Source: Cognatundibacterium squillarum (GTDB lineage Bacteria > Pseudomonadota > Gammaproteobacteria > Burkholderiales > Burkholderiaceae_D). From it: DNA of 64,000 nucleotides. Position numbers and translations under genes: made by a program. This document shows positions 19,327-28,800 of this stretch, in pieces. Numbering within the stretch: the stretch's first letter is position 1; each line of letters starts with the position of its first letter. The stretch lies in the NCBI RefSeq assembly GCF_014652435.1, contig NZ_BMYU01000001.1, positions 682,001 through 746,000 of the forward strand, given 5' to 3'. A model generated the notes under the pieces. That model did no database searches, was not told the DNA's origin, and saw nothing but the letters and a program-made list of their open reading frames with translations.

Positions 19327-20076
19327 TCAGGTACTGCGTTTGATGTTCAGCGGACCAAATCCCTGACAAGCCGGCATCATTTCGATGTAATTGATGTTCA
19401 CGTGGGCCGGCAGTGTAGCGATCCAGTACGCGGCTTCAGCGATATCGTCTGCAGTCAGGGGTTCCGTCCCTTCGTAGACTTTTGCCGCTGCGGCATCATC
19501 ACCACGGTAACGCACATTGGAAAACTCGGTACCGCCACACAGACCCGGGGCAATATTGGTTGTACGCACACCTGTACCAACCAGATCCGCTTTCAGATTA
19601 CGGGTAAACTGATCCACGAATGCCTTTGTTGCACCATACACATTACCACCCGGATAGGCGACGGAACCCGCAATCGAACCGATGTTAATCACCATACCGG
19701 AATTGCACGCCACCATTTCCGGCAACACAGCACGCGTCATCAGTACCAGGCCGCGTGCATTGGTATCGATCATGGTTTCCCATTCATCTTCTGATGCCGT
19801 ATATGCCGGCTCTGTACCCAGCGCCAGTCCGGCATTATTGATCAGCACATCAATCTGACGGAATGACTGAGGCAGTCCGGCCAGCATTGCCTGAATTGAT
19901 GATTTATCGGTCACGTCCAGCACCACCGGCAGTAATTGCTCACCCAGCTCCTGTTGCAGCGCTTGCAGGCGATCCGCACGACGCGCCGCCGCGATAACCT
20001 GATGGCCATTCTGCACAAAACGACGGGCCATTGCCTCTCCGAATCCTGAACTTGCTCCGGTAATCAGTACGATCAT
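19327..20076 (-). CDS. SDR-family NADP-dependent oxidoreductase (YdfG-like)
   Basis: 249 residues from the ATG at 20076, chosen because AAGGAAG lies 5 bases upstream; a longer frame to 20109 has no such site. The classical SDR pattern is complete: TGASSGFGEAMAR for cofactor binding, NNAG near residue 80, the catalytic Ser in NIGSIAGS, and YGATK for the Tyr-Lys pair. The C-terminal part (TLPAHVNINYIEMMPACQ) resembles YdfG, an NADP-dependent 3-hydroxy acid/serine dehydrogenase. The exact substrate is an inference. It precedes ybgC by about 80 bp on the same strand. Confidence 0.9.
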   Translation of the reverse strand: MIVLITGASSGFGEAMARRFVQNGHQVIAAARRADRLQALQQELGEQLLPVVLDVTDKSSIQAMLAGLPQSFRQIDVLINNAGLALGTEPAYTASEDEWETMIDTNARGLVLMTRAVLPEMVACNSGMVINIGSIAGSVAYPGGNVYGATKAFVDQFTRNLKADLVGTGVRTTNIAPGLCGGTEFSNVRYRGDDAAAAKVYEGTEPLTADDIAEAAYWIATLPAHVNINYIEMMPACQGFGPLNIKRST

Positions 20077-20236
20077 GAATGCTTCCTTTTCAGACTGTGA
20101 ATTCCGCACAATGGCGGCGTTGATGTTTTCCGGCTTATTTTAAATTCATTTCGGCAGTCACGACGGTTACAAGCGACAGAACAAACATTTTTCATCTGTT
20201 GGAATTTCGAAATCCGCATAGCAAAATCCCGCTTGC

Positions 20237-20265
20237 TTGCCCATTCAACAGCCATCACGTAAAAT
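20237..20265 (+). promoter_or_regulatory. Sigma-70 promoter of the glyA leader
   Basis: TTGCCC (20237-20242) and TAAAAT (20260-20265) are separated by 17 bases. A start near 20272 would begin the transcript just before the riboswitch aptamer. Confidence 0.65.
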
Positions 20266-20282
20266 CGCCGCACCATTTTGTT

Positions 20283-20398
20283 TCACGTAACTGGCGCAAG
20301 CGCAGACACAGCAAATTGTTCCTGCGATAGATGGAGGAATCCCATCAGGAAGCGTGAGATATACGGAGTGTTCTCCGTGCCGTACGCCTGGGCAGCCC
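20283..20398 (+). ncRNA. ZTP (pfl-motif) riboswitch
   Basis: The leader of glyA carries both conserved blocks of the pfl/ZTP aptamer: GTAACTGGCG at 20287-20296 and GCCGTACGCCTGGGCA at 20379-20394, joined by a variable stem region that includes CCCATCAGGAAGCGTGA. ZTP riboswitches sense the purine-synthesis alarmone ZMP/ZTP, which accumulates when 10-formyl-tetrahydrofolate is short, and switch on one-carbon genes; glyA is a well-known target in this class. The assignment is by motif reading; a covariance-model search (Rfam pfl) would confirm it. A terminator overlapping its 3' block follows directly. Confidence 0.85.
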
Positions 20399-20434
20399 GA
20401 TGGTAGAGCAAGAATGCGGCTGCCTGTCTGTTTT
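20389..20434 (+). terminator. Riboswitch-controlled terminator before glyA
   Basis: GGCAGCC (20391-20397) pairs with GGCTGCC (20418-20424), extended by two G-U pairs, and is followed by TGTCTGTTTT. The 5' arm uses the last bases of the aptamer's conserved GCCTGGGCA block, so folding of the aptamer and of the terminator exclude each other. This fits ligand-induced antitermination of glyA. Confidence 0.7.
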
Positions 20435-20505
20435 CACATCACTGACACCTCATTTTTGTCCATTCTTTAACATCGTTTCAAACTTAACAGGAAATCAGGA
20501 AAGCT

Positions 20506-21756
20506 ATGTTTGCAAAAAATCACACCCTCGCGAATATCGATCCGGAGCTGTTTGCTGCCATTGAAAAAGAAAATGTGCGTCAGGAAGAGCATATCGAGCT
20601 GATCGCTTCGGAAAACTACACTTCTCCGGCGGTTATGCAGGCGCAAGGTTCTCAACTGACCAACAAATATGCAGAAGGCTATCCGGGCAAACGTTACTAC
20701 GGTGGCTGCGAAAACGTGGACGTTGTGGAACAACTGGCAATTGACCGTCTGAAAGAATTGTTCGGCGCAAACTTCGCCAACGTTCAGCCGAATTCCGGTT
20801 CTCAGGCAAATCAGGGCGTGTTCTTCGCGCTGCTGAACCCGGGCGACACCATCATGGGTATGAGTCTGGCAGAAGGCGGCCATCTGACCCACGGTATGCC
20901 ACTGAACATGTCCGGCAAATGGTTCAATGTTGTTTCTTACGGCCTGAACGCACAGGAAGACATCGACTATGACGCGATGGAAAAACTGGCACGTGAAACC
21001 AAACCAAAACTGATCATCGCCGGCGCATCTGCATTTGCGCTGCGTATCGATTTCGAACGTTTCTCCAAAATCGCGAAAGAAATCGGCGCGTACTTCATGG
21101 TGGACATGGCGCATTACGCCGGTCTGATCGCTGCAGGTGTGTACCCTAATCCGGTGCCGTTTGCTGACGTTGTGACCTCCACAACCCATAAGAGCCTGCG
21201 CGGCCCACGCGGCGGTATCATTCTGTCCAACGACGAAGCCATCGCTAAGAAAATCAATTCCGCGATTTTCCCAGGCCTGCAAGGCGGCCCGCTGATGCAC
21301 GTCATCGCTGGTAAAGCAGTTGCATTCAAAGAAGCACTGTCTCCGGAATTCAAAGCGTATCAGGAACAGGTTGTGAAAAATGCTGCAGCACTGGCACAAA
21401 CCCTGACCGAGCGTGGTCTGCGCATCGTTTCCGGCCGCACTGAATCTCACGTGATGCTGGTTGATCTGCGTCCTAAAGGTCTGACCGGTAAAGAAGCGGA
21501 AGCGATTCTGGGTTCTGCACACATGACCTGCAACAAAAACGGCATCCCGAACGATCCGCAAAAACCAATGGTGACTTCCGGTATCCGTCTGGGCAGCCCG
21601 GCATTCACTACCCGCGGTTTCAAAGAAGCCGAAGCGATCAAAGTCGGTCACCTGATCGCTGACGTTCTGGACAATCCGCACGATGCAGCAACGATCGAGC
21701 GCGTGAAAGCAGAAGTTAAAAAACTGACTGCAGCCTTCCCAGTGTACGCAGCCTGA
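20506..21756 (+). CDS. glyA: Serine hydroxymethyltransferase
   Basis: A 416-residue PLP enzyme that interconverts serine and glycine while moving the one-carbon unit to and from tetrahydrofolate. It matches the family end to end: [38 protein letters not shown] at the N terminus, the PLP-lysine motif [13 protein letters not shown] near residue 226, and [16 protein letters not shown] near the C terminus. AGGAAA precedes the ATG. Expression is placed under the upstream ZTP riboswitch, sensible for a one-carbon supplier. nrdR follows after a terminator. Confidence 0.98.
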   Translation: MFAKNHTLANIDPELFAAIEKENVRQEEHIELIASENYTSPAVMQAQGSQLTNKYAEGYPGKRYYGGCENVDVVEQLAIDRLKELFGANFANVQPNSGSQANQGVFFALLNPGDTIMGMSLAEGGHLTHGMPLNMSGKWFNVVSYGLNAQEDIDYDAMEKLARETKPKLIIAGASAFALRIDFERFSKIAKEIGAYFMVDMAHYAGLIAAGVYPNPVPFADVVTSTTHKSLRGPRGGIILSNDEAIAKKINSAIFPGLQGGPLMHVIAGKAVAFKEALSPEFKAYQEQVVKNAAALAQTLTERGLRIVSGRTESHVMLVDLRPKGLTGKEAEAILGSAHMTCNKNGIPNDPQKPMVTSGIRLGSPAFTTRGFKEAEAIKVGHLIADVLDNPHDAATIERVKAEVKKLTAAFPVYAA

Positions 21757-21773
21757 TAACTGTGATATAAAAC

Positions 21774-21807
21774 AACGCCACTGCCTTGCAGTGGCGTTTT
21801 TCTTTTT
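21774..21807 (+). terminator. Rho-independent terminator after glyA
   Basis: AACGCCACTGC pairs with GCAGTGGCGTT around a three-base loop, followed by TTTCTTTTT. It separates glyA from nrdR, whose start is about 40 bp further on. Confidence 0.9.
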
Positions 21808-21848
21808 GCGGCTGCACTCAGGTTCATTCACAGGAACGGAACATTTGC

Positions 21849-22298
21849 ATGAAATGCCCTTACTGCCACCATACTGATACTCAGGTCATCGAAACCCGTG
21901 TTTCCGAAGACGGCAGTGCCATGCGTCGCCGTCGTCGTTGCAGTGCCTGCGATAAGCGCTTCACCACCTATGAGCGCACCGAACTGATGATGCCGGTCAT
22001 CGTCAAGAAAAACGGTAGCCGTACCGAATATGAATCCGGCAAGCTGCGCGCCAGTTTCATGCTGGCCTTGCGCAAACGCCCTGTTTCCGCAGAAGCAATT
22101 GACAACGCTATTCAGCAAGTCGAAGAAAAACTGTTGTCCAGTGGCGAACGTGAAGTGATGTCCGTGTATCTGGGTGAACTGGTGATGCGCGAACTGAAGA
22201 AGCTGGACAAAATCGCGTATATCCGCTTTGCCTCAGTCTATAAAAGCTTCAAAGATATTTCTGAGTTTGCTGAGGCAATCGAAGAGATCAAGAACTGA
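21849..22298 (+). CDS. nrdR: Transcriptional repressor NrdR
   Basis: 149 residues from the ATG at 21849 (MKCPYC); the longer frame reaching back to 21786 would run through the glyA terminator. The protein has the NrdR layout: a zinc ribbon with CPYC at the start and CSAC near residue 31, the basic [18 protein letters not shown] stretch, and an ATP-cone domain from about residue 49 ([21 protein letters not shown]). NrdR represses ribonucleotide reductase genes when dATP is bound. glyA-nrdR adjacency is common in beta- and gammaproteobacteria. Confidence 0.97.
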   Translation: MKCPYCHHTDTQVIETRVSEDGSAMRRRRRCSACDKRFTTYERTELMMPVIVKKNGSRTEYESGKLRASFMLALRKRPVSAEAIDNAIQQVEEKLLSSGEREVMSVYLGELVMRELKKLDKIAYIRFASVYKSFKDISEFAEAIEEIKN

Positions 22299-22758
22299 CA
22301 TAACGCAGCGGTTTATAGCAAAACCCGCCATCTGCGCCAGCAAGTAACGGACCCGCAGCAAGCGCTAATGGCGCAGTCAGTAACACTGCATTTCAACTCC
22401 GCAGCTCCTCCCTCACCCTGCCAGCCCCTGACCCAGCAAAACCATGCAGAAATCGTCATCCGGCATTTCCGGAGAGCCAGACTTTCTGCCGACAACCGCG
22501 AAACCGGTATGCTGAACTCCGCATTTGCGCCCAAAAACACCCGAAACAGCGGTCAGCAACGGCTTGCAAAGCAGACCCGAACCGCAAAGGTCAAGCGGAG
22601 AAAGCCATAGCAAGCCAGCCACACCATCACTTATCGCTCGTATAAGTTGTTAGCAAATTTAAATCTTCTTGTCCGGTTTATGCAAAACTGCTAATTTCAT
22701 TCCGTTTCAAACTTGGCAAGCCAGACCTGACGGATAACTGAGAGACGAAGGAAGCAAC
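22299..22758. other. Intergenic region carrying repeat copy A
   Basis: This 460-bp gap between nrdR and an unknown membrane-protein gene contains a full copy of the 85-bp repeat (22445-22530). An 80-codon frame over it (22368-22610) has no ribosome-binding site and simply reads through the repeat. No terminator of nrdR is obvious. Confidence 0.5.
22445..22530 (+). repeat. 85-bp intergenic repeat, copy A
   Basis: This copy starts with GCAGAAATCGTCAT and ends with TGCTGAACTCCGCATTTGCGC. It is nearly identical to copy B (46431-46517) for the first 40 bases and to the reverse complements of copies C (34680-34760) and D (23451-23532) in the central GACTTTCTGCCGAC block. Left hairpin: TCCGG (22468-22472), loop AGAG, CCAGA, with one mispair. 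Confidence 0.85.
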
Positions 22759-23358
22759 ATGGAGACATTTACTTATCGCGGCAAAACACTGGATTTTCGC
22801 AGTATTACCGGCACGGTACTGGACACCAGCACCCGCAGCGAAACCCATATTTCCGGTGGTGGCGGCGGCGGTTACATCGGCCCGAAAGGCGGTCATATTG
22901 ATGACATCAGCATCAGATCACACAACACAACGCTGCAGGAATTCTGGATAAAAACCGAAGATGGCATGGAAAAATCGGTCAACATCAGCGGCACCTCGAT
23001 TCCTTTACGCGCTGGGCAGCGGATTACCCTGATAGCAGCAGAACAAAAGGGGCGCAATGAAGGCTGGTATGCGAGCGTGATCAACCACAATGCCAATCAG
23101 TTTTCGTTTATTTGCGATGGCGCTTCGCTGAACAACCTGATGAAACTGGAAGTATTTCCTAAATACTTTTTATTCATCGGATTTGCGCTGTGGCTGGCAC
23201 TCGCGGTCGCGTTGCGCGATGGCGGACTTGCCGCATTCTTCGCCATCATGACGATGGGCATTTTTGCCATCAATAAAAATCTACGCATCAAAAGACTGAT
23301 CAGCTCACTCAACGCCCATATCGAAAAGGTCAGCCAGCCGTTTTTACAGCGCGGCTGA
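22759..23358 (+). CDS. Unknown protein with C-terminal membrane segments
   Basis: A 199-residue protein that I do not recognise. Residues 1-125 look soluble and beta-rich, with a glycine run followed by GYIGPKGGHIDDI, then QEFWIKTEDGMEKSVNISG and LRAGQRITLIAAEQKGRNEGWYASVINHN, which reads like a small ligand- or nucleic-acid-independent beta domain. Two hydrophobic segments follow (about residues 137-152 and 157-172), ending in a basic tail, so it is probably a bitopic or hairpin inner-membrane protein with its N-terminal domain in the cytoplasm. GAAGGAAGC precedes the ATG. It lies between inverted copies A and D of the intergenic repeat. Confidence 0.75.
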   Translation: METFTYRGKTLDFRSITGTVLDTSTRSETHISGGGGGGYIGPKGGHIDDISIRSHNTTLQEFWIKTEDGMEKSVNISGTSIPLRAGQRITLIAAEQKGRNEGWYASVINHNANQFSFICDGASLNNLMKLEVFPKYFLFIGFALWLALAVALRDGGLAAFFAIMTMGIFAINKNLRIKRLISSLNAHIEKVSQPFLQRG

Positions 23359-23450
23359 AATTCCGGCGACCTGATGCGCAGGCTCTGAGTTACCGGGCCT
23401 GCAGCCCTCCCCGACCGCTGCAGCACACTCTCCAGACACGGAAAAAGCGC

Positions 23451-23532
23451 AAAATGCGGATTTTTGCATAGCGATCCGGCGCTCGCCGGCAGAAAGTCCG
23501 GGCCTCCGCAATCATAAAATGACGATAAAGGC
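23451..23532 (-). repeat. 85-bp intergenic repeat, copy D
   Basis: Read on the minus strand it begins ATCGTCATTTTATGATT and continues through CCGGACTTTCTGCCGGCGA to ATCCGCATTTTGCGC. Its right hairpin is perfect: CGGAT pairs with ATCCG around an 11-12-base loop. The outer pair TCGTC/GGCGA is preserved through a G-U pair. It is opposite in orientation to copy A, with one gene between. Confidence 0.85.
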
Positions 23533-23716
23533 ATATCCGGCCAGGCTGAAGATCGGCCTTTATCAAACTTCGCTTCAGCCTTTTCTTCACAATTACCGGA
23601 ATGCAGACAAACCACTGAAAACACGGCGCTGCGCCGAAAAACCCGGCAGCCAGATCAGCAGCCACCTGATTGCATACACTCCCATGAAACTGAGCAGCTG
23701 AACAAATCAGCGCAGA

Positions 23717-23752
23717 AAAGCAAAAAGCCCGTCGAAACGGGCTTTTTGCTTT
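23717..23752 (-). terminator. Terminator of tRNA-His
   Basis: A long symmetric hairpin (AAAGCAAAAAGCCCG pairing with CGGGCTTTTTGCTTT) just downstream of the tRNA on the minus strand. The flanking A and T runs make it usable in both directions. Confidence 0.88.
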
Positions 23753-23759
23753 TGAATCC

Positions 23760-23836
23760 TGGGGTGGCTGATGGGACTCGAACCCACGACGACAGGAATC
23801 ACAATCCTGGACTCTACCAACTGAGCTACAGCCACC
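23760..23836 (-). tRNA. tRNA-His (GTG)
   Basis: The minus strand gives a full cloverleaf: acceptor GTGGCTG/CAGCCAC with the extra 5' G characteristic of tRNA-His, TAGCTCAGTTGGTAGAG D-arm, anticodon loop with GTG, GGTTCGAGTCC T-arm and an encoded CCA end. The G(-1) faces discriminator C73, the identity pair for histidine. Confidence 0.97.
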
Positions 23837-23877
23837 GCTGTTTTTTCTAACTAACTTTCGTTCGTCAGAGAGCACGC

Positions 23878-23906
23878 ATTATAGGACAGTTACTGCATTT
23901 TCGCAA
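23878..23906 (-). promoter_or_regulatory. Sigma-70 promoter of tRNA-His
   Basis: On the minus strand TTGCGA (23901-23906) and TATAAT (23878-23883) are spaced by exactly 17 bases, about 42 bp before the mature tRNA end. Confidence 0.85.
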
Positions 23907-23952
23907 GTTCCTGCCGGGATTTTCTTTATTCTGCGATCACAGTCCGCCAAAG

Positions 23953-23984
23953 AAAAACGCCCGCTACCAGATGGTGCGGGCGTA
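23953..23984 (-). terminator. Terminator after the copper chaperone gene
   Basis: On the minus strand ACGCCCGC and GCGGGCGT pair and are followed by TTTTTCTTT. It is about 125 bp after the stop codon, with a second, weaker stem (ATGAG/CTCAT, 23999-24030) between. Confidence 0.75.
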
Positions 23985-24107
23985 AACTCACGTCTGTGAG
24001 ATGAGGAGTGTGCATTGCAACTCATCTCAGACTATACGCTGCGGCGCGATGTTTACAGCAAAGATTACACTTTATTACTTGCCGCAATATCATGATACGG
24101 AATGCAG

Positions 24108-24554
24108 TCAGTGCGCTGGCTTAGTCAGGGAGCGCACCGGCACGACCACCTCTTTCACTTCACGCTTTTTCGCTTTATCTTCAAAGGTCAGTTGCAGCGT
24201 CACGGATTCTCCTTCCGTCAGCGGCTTTTTCAAACCCATCAGCATAATGTGCATGCCACCCGGCTTCAGCGCCACTTCCTGTCCCTGCGGCAAAGGCAGA
24301 CCATCGATTTCACGCATACGCATGACCTGATTTTCCATTTTCATTTCATGGATTTCGGCGCGGTCTGCAGCACTGGTTGCCACGGCGACCAGACGACTGT
24401 CCTGCGAACTTTTCAGTTGCATGAACGCACCGGTTGCCATTTGCTGCGGCACCGTCGCACGCACCCACGGCTGCGATACAACAACCTCGGCCGATGCAGT
24501 CGCCATCACACAGGCTGCTGCCAGTAAAGCGATTCCGTATTTCACTGATTTCAT
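24108..24554 (-). CDS. Periplasmic copper chaperone PCu(A)C
   Basis: 148 residues with a signal peptide ending near ASAEV, and the PCu(A)C (DUF461) fold. The copper motif is present as HEMKMENQVMRMREIDGLPLP followed about 20 residues on by GGMHIMLMGL, matching the H(M)x10Mx21HxM pattern of the family. These proteins deliver Cu(I) to the CuA or CuB sites of cytochrome oxidases. It starts 57 bp after dusA on the same strand and may be cotranscribed with it. No Sco gene is adjacent, though ccoG lies 7 kb away. Confidence 0.92.
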   Translation of the reverse strand: MKSVKYGIALLAAACVMATASAEVVVSQPWVRATVPQQMATGAFMQLKSSQDSRLVAVATSAADRAEIHEMKMENQVMRMREIDGLPLPQGQEVALKPGGMHIMLMGLKKPLTEGESVTLQLTFEDKAKKREVKEVVVPVRSLTKPAH

Positions 24555-24611
24555 TCCGGTCTCCGAAAAAAGCCGCGCAGATCCTGCGCAATCAAATCAC
24601 ACTCAAACGGT

Positions 24612-25661
24612 TCAGGCATCCGCTGCCATGGACTGCATCACACCCTGCATCTGTGCCAGCGCTACCCGCAGCAAAGCAGGATCGCCACTGGCCAGTCGCT
24701 TGCTATCCGACAAAGTCTGGCGGAAACTGCGTGCGCCCGGCAAACCGGTCATCAGGCCCAGCATATGCCGCACTACTGAGTTCAGGCGCAAGCCTTTACC
24801 ATTGTTGCCGTACAGTTCCAGCTGACGCTGCACGTAAGGAATCATTAGCTCGATGATGGCTTCGCGGCTCAGCGGTTCGGTGCTGTCGCCATAAAAACGC
24901 GCATCAAATTCCGCCATCATATACGGATTGTGATACGCCTCACGGCCAATCATCACACCATCCACATGCGCAAGATGCTGCTGCACTTCGTCGGCAGTTT
25001 TGATACCGCCATTGATCAGAATTTCCAGCTCCGGAAAGTCCTGCTTCAGTTGATACGCAAAATGGTATTTCAGCGGCGGAATTTCGCGATTTTCCTTCGG
25101 CGACAAGCCTTTCAGAATTGCGTTCCGCGCATGCACAATAAACGTCTTGCATCCGGCGTCCGCCACCGTACCGACGAAGTCGCGCACGAAGCCGTATTCT
25201 TCTACCTGATCAATCCCGATGCGGTGTTTTACGGTGATATCCACATCCGTCGCATCGCGCATCGCTTTCACGCAATCTGCCACCAGCACCGGCTCTGACA
25301 TCAGACAGGCGCCGAATGCACCCTTCTGAACGCGCTCAGACGGACAGCCGCAATTCAGGTTAATTTCATCGTAACCCCATTCAGCACCAATCACCGCACA
25401 ACGCGCCAGATCCGCCGGTTCGCTGCCGCCCAGCTGCAGGGCTACCGGATGTTCCGCTTCGTTGTAATTCAGATGCCGTTCCACATCGCCATGCAATAAC
25501 GCACCGGTCGTCACCATTTCGGTGTACAGCCAGGTATGACGTGTAATCTGACGATGAAAATAACGACAATGCCGGTCTGTCCAGTCCAGCATCGGGGCAA
25601 CGGATAAGGTTCTTGGCGGCAGCGCGCGCTTGGTGCCGCTCACCTGGTCTGCATCTTTCAC
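24612..25661 (-). CDS. dusA: tRNA-dihydrouridine(20/20a) synthase
   Basis: A 349-residue FMN enzyme that reduces uridine 20/20a in the tRNA D-loop. Diagnostic features are SVAPMLDWTDRHCRYFHR and LYTEMVTTGALLHGD near the N terminus, the flavin-barrel motif INLNCGCPSERVQKGAFGACLM with the catalytic Cys, KHRIG, and NGGIKT/DGVMIGREAYHNPY for FMN phosphate binding. The sequence is of the DusA rather than DusB/DusC type because of the DWTDRHCR signature. Start chosen at the first ATG; about 17 residues before SVAPM are unconserved. Confidence 0.95.
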   Translation of the reverse strand: MKDADQVSGTKRALPPRTLSVAPMLDWTDRHCRYFHRQITRHTWLYTEMVTTGALLHGDVERHLNYNEAEHPVALQLGGSEPADLARCAVIGAEWGYDEINLNCGCPSERVQKGAFGACLMSEPVLVADCVKAMRDATDVDITVKHRIGIDQVEEYGFVRDFVGTVADAGCKTFIVHARNAILKGLSPKENREIPPLKYHFAYQLKQDFPELEILINGGIKTADEVQQHLAHVDGVMIGREAYHNPYMMAEFDARFYGDSTEPLSREAIIELMIPYVQRQLELYGNNGKGLRLNSVVRHMLGLMTGLPGARSFRQTLSDSKRLASGDPALLRVALAQMQGVMQSMAADA

Positions 25662-25804
25662 TTCGGGGCTTTCAATCTGTAAAACGGAGTTGTGCCGGTG
25701 AATCGCACCGGCAAATCAGGGGCGTAAGTCTACCAGCAAACGCAGAAAACCGTACCCGCTGTACGACGCGGAATTAGCTGCGATCTGCGGTTTACGCTGT
25801 GCGA

Positions 25805-28800
25805 TCAGATGCCTTCTTTCAGCAATTGCAACAAAGCATTGGCATCTAAACGGGCGCTGGCATCGCCGCCTTCCAGCAGGCTGTCGGCCAGATCACGTTT
25901 CTGCGCATGCAGAGCAAGAATTTTTTCTTCGATAGTATTTGACGTCACCAGACGGTAAATCGTCACCGGCTTCTGCTGCCCCATACGGTGCGCGCGGTCC
26001 GATGCCTGATCTTCGACTGCCGGATTCCACCACGGATCAAGGTGAATCACATAATCAGCAGCCGTCAGATTCAAACCGGTACCACCAGCTTTCAGGCTGA
26101 TCAGGAACACATCGCCCTCACCGGACTGGAAAGCGTCAACACGGCGCTTACGCTCCAGCGGCGGTGTCGAGCCATCAAGATACTGATACGCGATATCGCG
26201 CTGCTCCAGCACTTCGCGCACCAGCGCCAGATGATCGACAAACTGGCTGAATACCAGCACTTTGTGACGGTTATCCAGAATTTCGGTCAGCGTATCGCTG
26301 AACACCTGCAATTTACTGCCCTGCATTTCCTGCTGACGCAGCACCAGCGAAGGATGGCAGCAGAAACGGCGCAGGCGCGTGATTTCGGTCAGGACTTTCA
26401 GAGAACTGCCATCGGCGCCTTCACCCGAACTGGCCAGTTTTTCCAGCGCTTCCTGACGCAGGGCTTCGTACACGTGACGCTCTTCATCACTGAGTTCGAC
26501 TTGCAGCGTGATTTCGGTACGCGGTGGCAACTCGGTCAGCACTTGTGTTTTGGTACGGCGCAAAATGAAAGGCTGTATCAGTTTTTTCAGCAATTGTTTC
26601 GCCTGCTGATTACCTTTTTCCACCGGCAGTGCGAAGCGATCATTGAATTGCTCTTTGCTGCCCAGCAAACCCGGATTAATGAAGCGGAACAGATTCCACA
26701 ATTCACCGAGATGATTTTCCACCGGCGTACCGGTAGCGATCATACGGAAATCGGCTTCCAGCGCCATCGCCGCCTGACTGCGTTTGGTCGCCGCGTTCTT
26801 AATCACCTGCGCTTCGTCCAGCACCACGGTATGCCAGTGCTGACGGGCAAATACTTTCGCATCGGTCTGTAGCAAACCATAGCTGGTGACCACCACATCA
26901 AATGCTGCCGGATCTTCCAGCTTGCGGCGCTGATGATAGGCGCAGATTTTTAAATCCGGCGCAAATTTCTGTGCTTCTGCAATCCAGTTCATGGCAACCG
27001 AGACCGGTGCGACCACCAGTGCCGGACCGCCTGCTGCGCGATGCAGCAACAACGCCAGCGTTTGCACGGTTTTACCCAGACCCATATCATCAGCCAGACA
27101 GGCACCGACGCCCCAGTGTGCGAGTCGTGTCAGCCACTCGAAACCCTGCAACTGGTATTCGCGCAAAGTCGCCTGCAATCCGGCAGGCACTTCCGGCACA
27201 AATGCGTCCAGCGTACTCAGGCGCGACAACTGTTCCTGCCATGCGGCATCTACGGTCAGTTGCGCTGCTTCATCCGTGATTTCCGCCACCGCACTCGCCG
27301 ACAAAGGATGCAGTCTTAACTGGCCGCGTCCATTGACTTCGCCCAGAGCACGCAATTGCTCCAGCTTGCGCTGGAAACTTGCCGTCAGCGCCAGCCAGTC
27401 TTTTTCCCCTATTTTCAGGAAACGGCCTTTGGCGCTGTCCATCATTTGCAGCAATTCGCGCAGGGCAATGACTTTGCCGTCATCCAGCACCAGTTCGCCA
27501 CCGGCGACAAACCATTCGCCCTGACGCTTAATGCTCAGGCGCATGTTTTGCATAGAACGCGAACCGTTCAGACGGTAACGCTCACCTTCCGGCCAGATCA
27601 GTGACAAACCCTGATCCTCCAGCGCACGTAACTGACTCAGCAATTCCAGACATTGTTCCGGGGTGTGAATTTCCCATTCCGGCATCTCACCCGCTGCGGG
27701 CAATGCCGGACAAGCGGCAATCACTTCTGCCAGTTTTTGCTTTTCCGCCTCCAGATCGCGGGCTGCCTGCACCATGCGGCCCTCCACTTCGCCCATCAGT
27801 ACCGCCGCGCCATTCCCCGGCATCAGCCAGCTGCCTTCCGGCAATGGTCTCACCAGCATCTGCAGGCGCAATCCTTCCTGTAAAGGCAGCAAGTGCGCGT
27901 ACAAAGTAGCGTCTGCACTGATGGTTTTCACATTGCTCGCCAGTTCAGGCAAATCGGAGTGAATCACCATATGCGGCGCAATCGCGGCAATCGCATCCAG
28001 CAATTGCTGACGCGCGCTGACCGGCACTTGCAGACCGCGACCGAGAATGCCGGAAATCTGACGGATTTCCGGACTGGACTGATACACCACCAGCCGTGTC
28101 GGTGTTTCTTTGCGCCAGACCATTTGCTCCGTCGGTGCCACATACGGATCTAACTGCAGCGCGATATGTTCGCCGCGCTCCTGCAATTGTAAGGCCACTT
28201 CACCGCGCACCAGATCCACACGCACTTCCGGCGCATCCATCCAGTAAATTGCCGGATGTCCGGTCATTAAGGGCAAGGCTTTATGAATATCAAAATCATA
28301 TTCCGAACCGAAAGAGCCGGCGGTACGGCGAATAGCATGGGCAGTAATTTGTCGGTCCTGCTCGGTCAGATAGGCAGGCGGTTCCTGCAATAAGCGACGC
28401 AAAGCTACCGCACGTCCTTTACTCCACGCCGCTTTACCATTCCGTTTTTGCTCACGCGGCTCAGCACGCAATTGCTGAAATTCCATTTCCAGCATCCACG
28501 CCAGACGGGTCTGTTCAGCAGGCGCTTCTTCTTTCTGTTCTGTCTGCGGGCGCAACTGACTCAGCGCTTCCAGTGCGCGTTTCCATGGTTCTTCTTTCTG
28601 CAAGACTTGCAACACCGGACGCCAGCCCGCCTGCTCATGCCAGTGCGATAACACCGGTGCCTGCGAAAAGCGCTTCACCAGCAATCCGTCTGCCTCTGCA
28701 GCAACCCACAGATAGCCACGGGCCTGCATCAGATCACGCATATCATTCAGCTTGGTTTGCAGACGCGGATGCGATGGTGCATCCAGCCAGTCACTGGCAT

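Larger units (their letters stand above)
23359..23759. other. Intergenic region carrying repeat copy D and the tRNA terminator
   Basis: No gene is supported in this 400-bp stretch. It contains repeat copy D (23451-23532, minus orientation) and the terminator hairpin of tRNA-His (23717-23752). Remaining sequence shows nothing I can name. Confidence 0.5.

Noticed and set aside
20467..21831. 454-codon open frame opposite glyA
   Set aside because: It lies antisense to a clearly conserved glyA, has no family features and no ribosome-binding site; it follows from codon bias on the other strand.
22368..22610. 80-codon frame over repeat copy A
   Set aside because: It reads through the structured repeat, has no ribosome-binding site and no match in the other copies at protein level.
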